The translations under genes and the position numbers were made by a program. The notes under the pieces are model-generated. The model saw only the letters and a program-made list of their open reading frames with translations. It did no database searches and was not told where the DNA came from. From UBA6144 sp964399165 (GTDB taxonomy: Bacteria; Bdellovibrionota; Bacteriovoracia; Bacteriovoracales; Bacteriovoracaceae), in contig CAYNPO010000001.1 of the NCBI GenBank assembly GCA_964399165.1, positions 186,001 through 250,000 of the forward strand: 64,000 bases of DNA, written 5' to 3'. Position 1 is the stretch's first letter, and each line of letters starts with the position of its first letter. Of this stretch, positions 40,528 to 49,079 are shown in pieces.

Positions 40528-41315
40528 GTCGATCCCTCCAGGGTTCGGAGGATCCAGTCTAGGTAAGGGCCCAGATCCGTGCCGATGGCGAGGCTACCAC
40601 AGTAGTCGCCGGCGACGTGGACTGCCACCAAGCGCGGATCGTCGGAGGGTCCCATGACCCAGCCGGCGCCACTGTCACCGTTGCAGGTGATACCGTCGTG
40701 ACGCTGGAGGTGGACGAAGCTTGGTGCCAGCAGGCTAGGCCAGACCAAAAAGAAGCTATGGGAGCGTATCTGCCTGCGTTGCTCGGAATCGGGGAGGGAG
40801 ACCGTAGTCGAGAGCAGGTGTTGCTGATTGGGGGTGTACTCGTTGGTATTCCCCCAACCGGCTATGGCCACGGTTGCCGCGGGGCTGAGCAAGAGTAAAG
40901 TGGGGTCGATGGCGATGGGACGCAAATCCGGCCCCATCTGGGCGGGAGCTTCCAGCTCTACCAGCGCGAGGTCCGCTCGGCCGTAGTTTCCAGGATTGAC
41001 CTCATAAGAGGCGTACTCGGGATGGATGATGATGCGTGCGGATCGGGGGAGTTCTCTCAGATGGTCGTAAGCGCCGGTTCCACCGCCCCAGAAGGAGTAG
41101 CTGCTCGCCGAGGACGCCACACAGTGGGCGGCGGTGAGAATCCAGCGCTCGTGGACTAGGGAGCCGGTACACATAGAGGTGCCATGCTGGCGGATCTGCA
41201 CCACCCACGGGGCCGTGGTGGCCGGTGCCGGGGTTCCGCCAATGATCCTGGTGTCGGCCATCGCCGCCAGCGGTGTGGCGAGGGCCAGACCCAGGGCCAG
41301 GAATCGAGCGCGCAT
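40524..41315 (-). CDS. Trypsin-like serine protease (S1), first of a tandem trio
   Basis: This 263-residue exported protease begins MRARFLALGLALATPLAAMA (signal peptide) followed by DTRIIGGTPA. The propeptide is only about three residues, so cleavage after Arg23 would free the Ile-Ile-Gly-Gly N-terminus that activates S1 enzymes. The triad is His64 (LTAAHC), Asp115 (ADLALVELE) and Ser215 (CNGDSGAGW). The ATG at 41315 is chosen because GGAGG lies about 6 bases before it; the frame opens a little further upstream. It heads the three-protease operon and follows a hairpin terminator of the symporter gene. Confidence 0.93.
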   Translation of the reverse strand: MRARFLALGLALATPLAAMADTRIIGGTPAPATTAPWVVQIRQHGTSMCTGSLVHERWILTAAHCVASSASSYSFWGGGTGAYDHLRELPRSARIIIHPEYASYEVNPGNYGRADLALVELEAPAQMGPDLRPIAIDPTLLLLSPAATVAIAGWGNTNEYTPNQQHLLSTTVSLPDSEQRRQIRSHSFFLVWPSLLAPSFVHLQRHDGITCNGDSGAGWVMGPSDDPRLVAVHVAGDYCGSLAIGTDLGPYLDWILRTLEGST

Positions 41316-41334
41316 GGAAGCCTCCAAAGGCGCC

Positions 41335-41369
41335 TAAAATATCACCGCCCCCGGGAAGGGGGACGGTGA
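41335..41369 (-). terminator. Probable terminator of the symporter gene
   Basis: On the minus strand TCACCGTCCCCC and GGGGGCGGTGA (41358-41369 and 41342-41352) form a stem with one bulge and a 5-base loop, followed by ATATTTTA. It separates the symporter gene from the protease operon. Confidence 0.55.
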
Positions 41370-41389
41370 ACTATAAAAATGACAGGGAT

Positions 41390-42655
41390 TTACGCGGCTT
41401 TTTTACCGTCCACCAAGGCCGCGATGACCAAGTCCCCGCTGACGTTGAGGGTGGTTCGGCACATGTCGAGGAAGCGGTCCACGCCCAAAATCAAGGCGAT
41501 GCCCTCGGCGGGGATGCCTACGGTGTTCATGATGATCATGATGAGGGGCAAGGAGCCCCCGGGAACCCCGGCGGTGCCGATGCCCGCGATGATGCACATG
41601 ACGACCACCTGGAGCTGCTGGGCGAAGCTCAGGTCTACCTGGAAAACCTGGGCCAAAAACAGCACGGTCACGCCTTCAAAAAGGGCGGTGCCGTTCTGGT
41701 TGGCGGTGGCCCCCACGGTCAGCACGAAACGCGAGACCGAGGGCGTGAGCTTGAGGTCATGCTCGGCGGTCTCGATGCTTTTGGGGAGAGTGGCGTTGGA
41801 AGAGCTGGTGGAGAAGGCGTAGAGGTAGACGTTCTGGCATTTTTTGAAGAAGGCCCAGGGCGAGATGTTGGCGATGAGCTTGAGCATGGCCGAGTACACC
41901 ACGAACTGCTGGATGAGGAGGCCCGCCACCACGGTGGCCGCGAAATAGAGCAGGGACTCGAAGATCGACGCTCCGTACTTGAAGGCGGTCTGGAAGACGA
42001 TGGCGAAGACGGCGTAGGGCGCGAGCTTCATGGCCAACTCGACGATTTTGAGCGAGGCCTGGAAGACCTCGTCGAAGAAGCTCATGATGAGGAGCGGGCC
42101 CGCGCCCGCGCCACGGCTTTTCTGGTACAGGTGGAAGGCGAAGCCGAAGAACAGGGCGCAGAACATGAGGGCGAGCATCTCGCCGTCCAGGGCCCGCACG
42201 GCGGCGTCCAGCGGGTTTTTGGGGATGATCTCCACGAAGGCCTGGGCGGCGGGCTTGGCGTTCAGGGCGTTGGCGCTGATGCTCTCCACGTTGGCCTTGG
42301 CGTTCTCCAGGATGCTGCGGTCCAGGTTGAAGCCTTCACCGGGGCGGAAGGTTTCCACCAGCCCGATGCCGATCATCACCGAGGCCGACGAGGCGATGAT
42401 GGTGTAGAGCAGTGTCATGGAAGCGACCTTGCCCACTCCTTGGTTGGAAGCGAGTTCGTACACGCCCAAGACCAGGGCCGAAAACACCATGGGAACCACA
42501 ATCATGAACAACAGACGCAGGAAGATTTGTCCGACGGGCGCAATCAGGTTTTGATTGAGGGATTGGAGCCAGGTGGCGTCCACGGCGTTATGGGCCAGCG
42601 TGCCCGCCAAAATGCCCAGAACGAGCCCCAGGAGCAGTTTCCAGTGGTGTTTCAT
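41390..42655 (-). CDS. Sodium or proton:dicarboxylate/glutamate symporter (DAACS family)
   Basis: This 421-residue inner-membrane transporter has the eight-helix SDF fold with two re-entrant loops. Substrate-site motifs are SSSNATLP (HP1), NQNGTALFEG (helix 7, in place of NMDGT), GIGTAGVPGGS (HP2) and DRFLDMCRTTLNVSGD (helix 8, with the Arg that selects acidic substrates). It should import C4-dicarboxylates or glutamate/aspartate. GAAGGGGA precedes the ATG. It sits within the exported protease cluster, so uptake of amino acids released by proteolysis is a reasonable guess. Confidence 0.92.
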   Translation of the reverse strand: MKHHWKLLLGLVLGILAGTLAHNAVDATWLQSLNQNLIAPVGQIFLRLLFMIVVPMVFSALVLGVYELASNQGVGKVASMTLLYTIIASSASVMIGIGLVETFRPGEGFNLDRSILENAKANVESISANALNAKPAAQAFVEIIPKNPLDAAVRALDGEMLALMFCALFFGFAFHLYQKSRGAGAGPLLIMSFFDEVFQASLKIVELAMKLAPYAVFAIVFQTAFKYGASIFESLLYFAATVVAGLLIQQFVVYSAMLKLIANISPWAFFKKCQNVYLYAFSTSSSNATLPKSIETAEHDLKLTPSVSRFVLTVGATANQNGTALFEGVTVLFLAQVFQVDLSFAQQLQVVVMCIIAGIGTAGVPGGSLPLIMIIMNTVGIPAEGIALILGVDRFLDMCRTTLNVSGDLVIAALVDGKKAA

Positions 42656-42736
42656 GGCGTCCCCTTCGCTAAGTTTTCTTTAAGTTTAAAGGCCTCAGGC
42701 GGTCGAAGTCACCCGGAATCGTCCGATAAGCCCTCC

Positions 42737-43552
42737 ATGAGGTTTCTGCCCCTGTTGCTGACACTTTTCCTCACTGCCTGTGGCGGTGGTGGCAAGGACG
42801 CGCGCACCGGTGATCATGGCACCAACGAGCATGAGAGCAGCAAGAACTACTTCAAGGTTTCCAAGCGCCTCACCATCCAGGTGGCCTATGAGCCCGCGGC
42901 CGAACCTTACGCGGGGTCCGTGAGCCCCGGCAACCCGTTCTCCGTGTGGCAACTGACGGAGGAGAACCTCTTCGCGCTCTACCAGGGCCGGGCCGATCCA
43001 CCCTTGATCTCCGTGCCCAAGACCCTGGACCAGTTCCAGGTGATTCCCGCCCAGAACAAAACCAGCTGGAAGTTGGAAGAGCTCTACGAGCTGGCCCAGG
43101 AACACAGAAACGGCGAGTCCTCGGCCTCCCACACCTACTTTTGGGTGGTGTTCCTCAAAGGCCACTACCACGACGGAAAAAAGCTCCAGACCGGGACGGT
43201 GGGACTCGCCATCGGCGGCACCACGGTCATCGCCATCTTCAAGGACGTGGTGGAGGGCACCGGCGCGGGGCAAAGTGCGCCCCTCATGCAGGAGCTGGTC
43301 CCCCGCTACGTGGAGCAATCCACCGTGGTGCACGAGCTGGGCCATGCCTTAGGCTTGGTAGATAACGGCATCCCCATGCACCAGCCCCACAAGGACGCGG
43401 ACCACGGCGCCCACTGTAACAACCCGGACTGCGTGATGTACTGGGTGAACGAGGGGACGGGAGATCTGGCGAACTTCGTGCGTAACATGATCACCAGCGG
43501 CGGCGTGGTGATGTATGACCAGAAGTGCTTGGATGACGCGCGGAAGTTTTAG
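42737..43552 (+). CDS. Metzincin-like zinc metalloprotease lipoprotein
   Basis: This 271-residue protein starts MRFLPLLLTLFLTACGGGG, with lipid Cys15. The zinc motif HELGHALGLVD begins at residue 199 (His199, His203, third ligand probably Asp209 or a later His). It is followed by HCNNPDCVMYW, where Cys227-X4-Cys232-X-Met234 recalls the archaemetzincin signature and supplies a Met-turn. There is a His-rich insertion between these elements. The frame is open far upstream, but the lipoprotein start is clear. There is no ribosome-binding site; GATAAG lies 6 bases before the ATG. Confidence 0.85.
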   Translation: MRFLPLLLTLFLTACGGGGKDARTGDHGTNEHESSKNYFKVSKRLTIQVAYEPAAEPYAGSVSPGNPFSVWQLTEENLFALYQGRADPPLISVPKTLDQFQVIPAQNKTSWKLEELYELAQEHRNGESSASHTYFWVVFLKGHYHDGKKLQTGTVGLAIGGTTVIAIFKDVVEGTGAGQSAPLMQELVPRYVEQSTVVHELGHALGLVDNGIPMHQPHKDADHGAHCNNPDCVMYWVNEGTGDLANFVRNMITSGGVVMYDQKCLDDARKF

Positions 43553-43563
43553 GTCACCACGGC

Positions 43564-44184
43564 TCAGGATTTCCGCACGCCCTTGAGGTCACTTCCCACG
43601 AAGCAAGCCTGGCGCAACCTTTCCGGCACCTTCCGTAGCTTCTCCAAGGCCCCGGCCGAAATGATCTTGTGATGCGGAAACCGATCCAAGCGCATCCCAA
43701 AATCCGCCATGTCGTCCTCGCCGAAGCGCCAGTCCTCCTTGCCGGGGACTTTTCGCAGGTCGATGGGGCCCCCGAAATCCTTCATGGCGTACTTGCCCTT
43801 CCAGTTAAAATACATGGCCCAGTAGCTCATGGCGAGTTCCCGCGGATCGCGAAAGAAAGGCGGACGGTAATCCAGCAGGGTGGTGTTGGTCTTGCTGACC
43901 GCACCCCATTTTCCGTTTTGACGGAAGAGCGCCACCACGTGGTCATCGTCTCCGTGGCCCCGCAGGTCCATCACCAAGGGCCTGTGTCCCAGGTATTCCA
44001 GGGCCATGGCGGCAAAGAGGGCGCCTTCAAAGCAGTGGCCCGCCCGATGGCGAAAGCATCCCAGGGCCGAGCGTGTCTCATCTCCGGAGTTGTAGGGCAT
44101 GCGGTGGAGGAAGGTCTGAATGTCCTCCGGGTTTTTGAAACGCTTGAGCTGGCGTTCCAGGTCTGCGGGGTAATGTAAGCGCAT
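43564..44184 (-). CDS. Transglutaminase-like superfamily protein
   Basis: This 206-residue protein has no signal peptide. The segment GHCFEGALFAAMALEYLGHRP with Cys51, followed by GDDDHVVALFRQNGKWGAVS with His82, follows the Cys-His order of the transglutaminase/papain-like fold. The likely activity is cleavage of an amide bond or a non-enzymatic role; the substrate is unknown. GGAGG lies before the ATG. It is convergent with the metzincin gene (11-base gap) and divergent from the CAP-like lipoprotein at 44301. Confidence 0.75.
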   Translation of the reverse strand: MRLHYPADLERQLKRFKNPEDIQTFLHRMPYNSGDETRSALGCFRHRAGHCFEGALFAAMALEYLGHRPLVMDLRGHGDDDHVVALFRQNGKWGAVSKTNTTLLDYRPPFFRDPRELAMSYWAMYFNWKGKYAMKDFGGPIDLRKVPGKEDWRFGEDDMADFGMRLDRFPHHKIISAGALEKLRKVPERLRQACFVGSDLKGVRKS

Positions 44185-44300
44185 GTTGGCCTCCGGGCTT
44201 TTCCTTATTTTAAGGGGGTGGGCCTTTTCGGGGAACGGGCGAGGCCGTATTTTTTACCCGGTTTGGACTTCCTGGCCCGGGCCAAGGCCAGAATGGGGGC

Positions 44301-44792
44301 ATGAAAACAAAAAACGCTTTGATGCTCCTCTTGGTGCTCCTCGCCTCCGCCGCCTGCGGCAACAAGAACAAGACCGGTGGGGGAAAAGACGTTTCCGGGC
44401 CCTCCAGTTCCGCGGTGATGATGGATGAAAGCAGCGTTCTGCGGCAGATGAACCAGGTCCGCCAGCGTGCCGGGCTTTCCTCGCTTCGGGTGGATCAAAC
44501 CGCCGAGGACGCCGCCCGCGCCATGGCCGCCGACCGCAGTGACCGGCGCATCCTGCGGGGGGAGAGTGTGTGCGATGAATTACGCCGACGCCGCCGCGGC
44601 GTTGGTTCCTGCGCCGAAATTTACGGCCGCTGGTTCACCAACATCTCCGACACCACCGATTACCTCGGGCTGTGGCTGCGCACCCCGCGGGTTCGCGCTC
44701 TGATCCGCGACCGATACTACCGCCGGGTGGGTATTGGCGTTTCCAGCGACCGCCAGGGCCGGACCCATGGCGTGGTCGTGTTCTTGCCCTAA
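44301..44792 (+). CDS. CAP-domain-like lipoprotein
   Basis: This 163-residue protein starts MKTKNALMLLLVLLASAACGN, with lipid Cys19. A Gly/Ser linker is followed by a short CAP-like domain (VLRQMNQVRQRAGLSSLRVD, AARAMAADRS, and RVGIGVSSDRQGRTHGVVVFLP at the end, kept as separate landmarks). It resembles the lipoprotein at 38363 in layout and may be a distant paralogue. CAGAAT lies 6 bases before the ATG and there is no ribosome-binding site. Its stop codon overlaps the sbcC stop by four bases on opposite strands. Confidence 0.75.
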   Translation: MKTKNALMLLLVLLASAACGNKNKTGGGKDVSGPSSSAVMMDESSVLRQMNQVRQRAGLSSLRVDQTAEDAARAMAADRSDRRILRGESVCDELRRRRRGVGSCAEIYGRWFTNISDTTDYLGLWLRTPRVRALIRDRYYRRVGIGVSSDRQGRTHGVVVFLP

Positions 44793-47700
44793 TTCCAGAC
44801 CACCCCTAGGCTGGAGTTGCCCCGCACGTCCTTCTGCACGTGGAGGTTCAGCGGCAGGCGAGAACTCAGCGCCCGCACGTGGGTGATGAGCCCGATCTGC
44901 TTGCCCCGGGAGCGCACTTGCTGGAGCATCTCCAGCACCCCGTCCAGGGAGTCCTCGTCCAAGGTGCCGAAGCCCTCGTCGATAAAGAAGCAATCCACGT
45001 CGGCGCGGCCCCGGGCCATCTCGGCCAGGGCCAAGGCCATGGCCAGGCTCACCATGAAGGTCTCCCCTCCGGACAGGGTGGTCACTTTCCGCAAGAGCCC
45101 GTCCCGCCAGCGGTCGATGATCCAAAACTCGGGAGCGGGCTTGCCCTTCCTGGAGTTGTGCTGGATCTCGTAGCGCCCGCCGCAGAGCTTTTCCAGTTCG
45201 TGGTTGGTTTGGCGCACCAGGGCCGCCTCCACCATGGAGAGGGCGTAGGTGCGCAGGTCGTCTTGCCCCAGCACGTCCATGAGGCGCTGGTAGCGAGCTG
45301 ATTCCGCGGAGAGTTTCGTGCGCTCCTCGAGGAGCAACTGGCGGCGCTCCCGGGTCTGGCGGTCTTTTTCCAGGCGGGTCTTGAGTTCGGAGAGCCTGCC
45401 CGCGGCCACGGAGAGTTCTTCCTGGAGGGCCCGCTCCTCTTCCTCGTGCTTTTGGGCCATGGGCGTGAGCACTTCCATCGCCTCTCCGATCTCCACGGCC
45501 ACGGTCCCGAGTTTTTCCTTCTCCTGGGTGAAGAGCAACTCCACCTGGCGGATCTGCTCCTCGGTGGCGGAGAGGCGGGCCCGGAGTTCGCCCAGATCCT
45601 TCTCGCGCAGGCGATACTCATTGTGAAGCCGTTGGTCGGTTTGCCCCAGGGCGGCCAGGATTTCGTCTTGTTCCTTGAGGAAAGCCGCGGGGGTGCTGTC
45701 CGGATAGAGCCTGCTGAGTTCACCTTTTCGCTCGGCCACCCAACGGGCCAATGGCTCCCGGGCGTCCAGGGCCCTGGCCCGCTGGGCATTCAGCTCGGTC
45801 AGCTCCTCTTGGGCCTGGGTGAGCTGGGCCTCCAGCCCGAAGGCCTCCCGGGAGAGGGCCTGGTAGTCACGGGCCAGTTGTTCGTCCTGCTGGAGTTCCC
45901 GCAGAATCGTCCCTTTCAAGACCAGGGAGGTGCCGAGCTTGAGCCTGGTCTTGTCTGCCCAATCCGAGAAGCTGGCCAGGAGCTTGTCGCGTTCCGCCTG
46001 CAGCTGGGCCAGTTTGTCGTGTTCGAGCCTCCAGCGCTTGCGCGAGGTCTCCACCGCGGGCCGCAGTTGCTCCAGTAAAGAGGAAACGCGCACCAATTCC
46101 GGGTAGACGGTTTCCGCCCGGGCCAAAGCCGCCACGTCGGTCATGCCCCCTTCGGCCGTGAGGCGGGCCACTTCGTCTTCGGCACTTTTCAAACGATGCT
46201 TGCGCGAGGCCTCTTCCCCCCGCAATGCCTGGAGTTCTTGCTCCTGCTTGGCCAGTCGCGCGTTGAGGGTTTGGGCGCTGGCCTCGCTCCAAGAGGCCGT
46301 GAGTCGCCCCCATAGCTCTTCGCCCACCGTCTGCTCGCAAAGGGGGCAGTGTCCGAGACCTTGTGGGTGGTGGGCCAGGAGATGGGTGCGCAACTTGCCC
46401 ATGCTCTGGAGGAAGGAGCCCTCCAGCAAAGCTTGGCCCAATTCCTCCAGCCGTGGCGCCAGCGCCGTGAGTTGGGCGCGGTCCTCGGCCATCTGCGCTT
46501 GCACGCGGGAAAGGGTCTCCTGGCGGGCGGCTTCCTTGGCCAGCGCGCTCCTGGCCTGGGTGAGCTGGCGCTCCAGCCCAGCGCGCTCGAGACCTCGCCA
46601 CTCTTCGGGCAACTCCCCACGTGCGCGGCGCTCTTGCGCCTCGGCTTCCTCGAGTTTCGCACGGGACTCTTTTCCGTCCGTCTCCAGTTGGGTGAGGAGC
46701 CGTTGGGAAGCCTCGAGTTTCTGCTCCAGCACGGCGGCTTCGTTTTCCCATGCCACGCCCGCCGCGAGGTCCACGCCGGCCCAATCGGTGGAGGGGGGCA
46801 CGTGCTTGGCCTTGCTGGCCAACCCTTGCAGGGCCTCCTGCACCTGCCCGCGCCTCTGGACCAGGGCCGCGCGGGCACTTTCCCCTTTGACGAGCCGTAG
46901 CCGGAAATCCTCCAGACGCGCATCCAGTGCGCGCAGCTCCTCTTCCTTGATCCGTGCCTCCTGAGAGAGCTGGACGTGCCCCTCCACCTCCGGACGGCGC
47001 TTGCCCCAGCGCTCCCGCGCCTCTTCCAACCGAACGTTGTGGTCACGCCAGGCGGAGAGGGCCTGGTTGGACGCCTCGGTTTTTCCTTCCAAGGTACCTT
47101 GGGCCAGGGCACGTTGGTCCCTGGCCCGGGCGTGGGCGTTGACTTGCTCGATGAGGGTGGCGAGTACCTTGCCCCGCGGCCGCAAGGTTTCCAGGGCAGA
47201 TTGGGCGCTTTCCAGGCGCGTTTTGGTGCGGGCCTCTTCCTGGCGGGCCGAGTCCGCGTCGAACAGCGCCTCCTCCTGGAGCACGTGGGCCTGGGCCTCC
47301 AGGGCGCGCAGCCGGGCCTGCCGCTCTTCCCACTTGCGCTTGGCGAGGCCCCCCACGGCGTCGATGTTGTCGCCGGGGTAGAGGCGCTCGAGGATGTCCC
47401 GGCGCTCGGCGAAGCCCGCGGTCAAGAACCGCGCGAACTCCCCTTGGTTGAGCACCACGCATTTGCAAAACTGCTCGAAGTCCAGCTGTAAGGTGCTCTC
47501 GGCGGTGCCCTCCATCACGCGGGCCTCACCGTCGGGCATCAGGCGGTAGAGGAAGCGCGGGTAACGGGGGGCGGCCAAGGGCGTGCCGTCTTTCTTCCTC
47601 ACCACCATCTCCAGGGTGGCGCGGTAGCGCTCACCCCGGGCGCTGAAGTCCAGCTCGATGTGGGCCTCGCGCTCGCCCAAGGTCACCAGGTCGGACTGGT

Positions 47701-47884
47701 TGAGCTGGCGCTTGTACACCTTGCCGTAGAGGACCAGGGAGAGGGCGTTGAGAAGAGTGGATTTGCCCGCGCCGGTTTCCCCCGTGATGGCAAAGAGGTC
47801 CTGCTGAGAGAGCACCTCGAAATCCACCGTGTGCTCGCCCCTGAGTGAGGCGAGGTTTTTGACCTTAAGCCGGTGGAGGAGCAT
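44789..47884 (-). CDS. sbcC: Exonuclease SbcC (Rad50-like ATPase subunit)
   Basis: This 1031-residue SMC/Rad50-type ATPase partners with SbcD to cut DNA hairpins and process double-strand ends. P-loop GETGAGKST is at 35-43. Long coiled coils flank a zinc hook with CPLC near residue 510. The ABC signature LSGGETFMVSLAMALA lies near 938 and Walker B FFIDEGFGTLDED near 960. It starts 20 bases inside the sbcD gene, a typical coupled arrangement. It is the last gene of the minus-strand operon starting at 53519. Confidence 0.96.
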   Translation of the reverse strand: MLLHRLKVKNLASLRGEHTVDFEVLSQQDLFAITGETGAGKSTLLNALSLVLYGKVYKRQLNQSDLVTLGEREAHIELDFSARGERYRATLEMVVRKKDGTPLAAPRYPRFLYRLMPDGEARVMEGTAESTLQLDFEQFCKCVVLNQGEFARFLTAGFAERRDILERLYPGDNIDAVGGLAKRKWEERQARLRALEAQAHVLQEEALFDADSARQEEARTKTRLESAQSALETLRPRGKVLATLIEQVNAHARARDQRALAQGTLEGKTEASNQALSAWRDHNVRLEEARERWGKRRPEVEGHVQLSQEARIKEEELRALDARLEDFRLRLVKGESARAALVQRRGQVQEALQGLASKAKHVPPSTDWAGVDLAAGVAWENEAAVLEQKLEASQRLLTQLETDGKESRAKLEEAEAQERRARGELPEEWRGLERAGLERQLTQARSALAKEAARQETLSRVQAQMAEDRAQLTALAPRLEELGQALLEGSFLQSMGKLRTHLLAHHPQGLGHCPLCEQTVGEELWGRLTASWSEASAQTLNARLAKQEQELQALRGEEASRKHRLKSAEDEVARLTAEGGMTDVAALARAETVYPELVRVSSLLEQLRPAVETSRKRWRLEHDKLAQLQAERDKLLASFSDWADKTRLKLGTSLVLKGTILRELQQDEQLARDYQALSREAFGLEAQLTQAQEELTELNAQRARALDAREPLARWVAERKGELSRLYPDSTPAAFLKEQDEILAALGQTDQRLHNEYRLREKDLGELRARLSATEEQIRQVELLFTQEKEKLGTVAVEIGEAMEVLTPMAQKHEEEERALQEELSVAAGRLSELKTRLEKDRQTRERRQLLLEERTKLSAESARYQRLMDVLGQDDLRTYALSMVEAALVRQTNHELEKLCGGRYEIQHNSRKGKPAPEFWIIDRWRDGLLRKVTTLSGGETFMVSLAMALALAEMARGRADVDCFFIDEGFGTLDEDSLDGVLEMLQQVRSRGKQIGLITHVRALSSRLPLNLHVQKDVRGNSSLGVVWN

Positions 47885-49070
47885 GGCGCACCTCCTCGAG
47901 CAGGGCCTTCACGTCCTCCCGCAGGTCCGCCGGGACTTGGGCCTCGGCGGGGTACTTGGCCTTGTAGAAGGAGTCGAAAAGTTCCAGGGGGTCGAGTTCC
48001 AGGAGCGCGGTCCAGTCTTTGGCCTCTTCCTTGGCGCCGTCGCCGCGGAAGGAGGGCAGCAGCAGGAGCTCGGCGAAGCCCCGGGCGTCCGCGTGGGCGC
48101 GGATTTTTTCCAAGAGACCCGGCACGGGCGCATCCAGCATCAGCTCCAACTCCACCGCCGGCGCCAAGGGGGCTTCGAGGGAAACACCGTCCAACACCGC
48201 CTGCCAGTCGCCCTCCTGGGCCTTGAGTCGCGGCAGGGGCCGCCACGCGGGCAAAGGCAAGGGCGAGCAACGCCAAACGCCGGAGCTCTCCCATTCCAGA
48301 AGGTTCACCTGCTTGGGGGCGGTTTCGGAGAAGCGCAGGGGCAAGGGCGAGCCACTGTACCACACCATGGGGTTCTTCTCGCGCAGGCGCTGGGGTTTGT
48401 GAATGTGGCCCAGGGCCGCGTAGTCGAAGGTCGCCAGCCAGTCCAGCGGCACGCTCTCAAGACCGCTCAGGGCCAAGGCCTGCTCGGAGCCGGCCGCTTC
48501 GAAGAGCCCGAAGAGGTGGTGTCCCATGAAAATCCTTCCCGCGGCCTTCTCTGCCGGTGGCGCCGCGAGGAACTGGCGCACCAGTTGCTCCGGCCAGTCC
48601 TCCCGGGCGAGGTCGCTTTCCCAACGTCCGCGCCAGGGGGAGAGCTCGTGGTGGCGGAAGTAGGGGAGAAGGCAGAGGTCTAAGTGGCCGCCTCCGCCGG
48701 GGAAGGGCAGCTTCACCCACTGCTGGGCGGGATCCTCACGCAGCTGTCCGTGCAGGTGCACGCGCCCGGAGTCCACCAGGGCGGAGGGTGCTTCCAAGAG
48801 CGCGCCGGAGTCGTGGTTGCCACCGATGATCCACGCCTGGCAATCCGTCTCGGTCACAAGGCGAGAGAGGAAATCATAGAAGAGGCGCAGGGCCTTATGG
48901 GGAGGCTGGGGAACGTCGAAGACATCGCCGGCCACCAAAAGATGGTGCACGCCGTGCTCGCGCACGCGTCCCAGCAGCCAGTCCAAGAAGAGTTCCTGTT
49001 CCGGCAGGCGGTCGAGCTTGAAGAGTTTTTTTCCGAGATGCCAGTCCGAGGTGTGGAGGAGCTTGAGCAT
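47865..49070 (-). CDS. sbcD: Exonuclease SbcD (Mre11-like nuclease subunit)
   Basis: This 401-residue calcineurin-like nuclease starts MLKLLHTSDWHLG, with metal ligands Asp9 and His11. It continues with GDVFD at 48-52, GNHDS at 84-88 and GHIHKPQ. Together with SbcC it forms the Mre11-Rad50 type complex. A GAGGAG ribosome-binding site precedes the ATG, and it lies 9 bases after the ricT stop. The linkage of sbcDC to tmk-holB-ricT joins repair nuclease genes to a replication-translation operon. Confidence 0.96.
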   Translation of the reverse strand: MLKLLHTSDWHLGKKLFKLDRLPEQELFLDWLLGRVREHGVHHLLVAGDVFDVPQPPHKALRLFYDFLSRLVTETDCQAWIIGGNHDSGALLEAPSALVDSGRVHLHGQLREDPAQQWVKLPFPGGGGHLDLCLLPYFRHHELSPWRGRWESDLAREDWPEQLVRQFLAAPPAEKAAGRIFMGHHLFGLFEAAGSEQALALSGLESVPLDWLATFDYAALGHIHKPQRLREKNPMVWYSGSPLPLRFSETAPKQVNLLEWESSGVWRCSPLPLPAWRPLPRLKAQEGDWQAVLDGVSLEAPLAPAVELELMLDAPVPGLLEKIRAHADARGFAELLLLPSFRGDGAKEEAKDWTALLELDPLELFDSFYKAKYPAEAQVPADLREDVKALLEEVRHAPPPA

Positions 49071-49079
49071 GCGCGCTCC

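Noticed and set aside
41273..42736. Long upstream extension of the metzincin lipoprotein frame
   Set aside because: It is antisense to the symporter gene and low-complexity in His/Gly/Glu; the lipoprotein signal at 42737 marks the real start.
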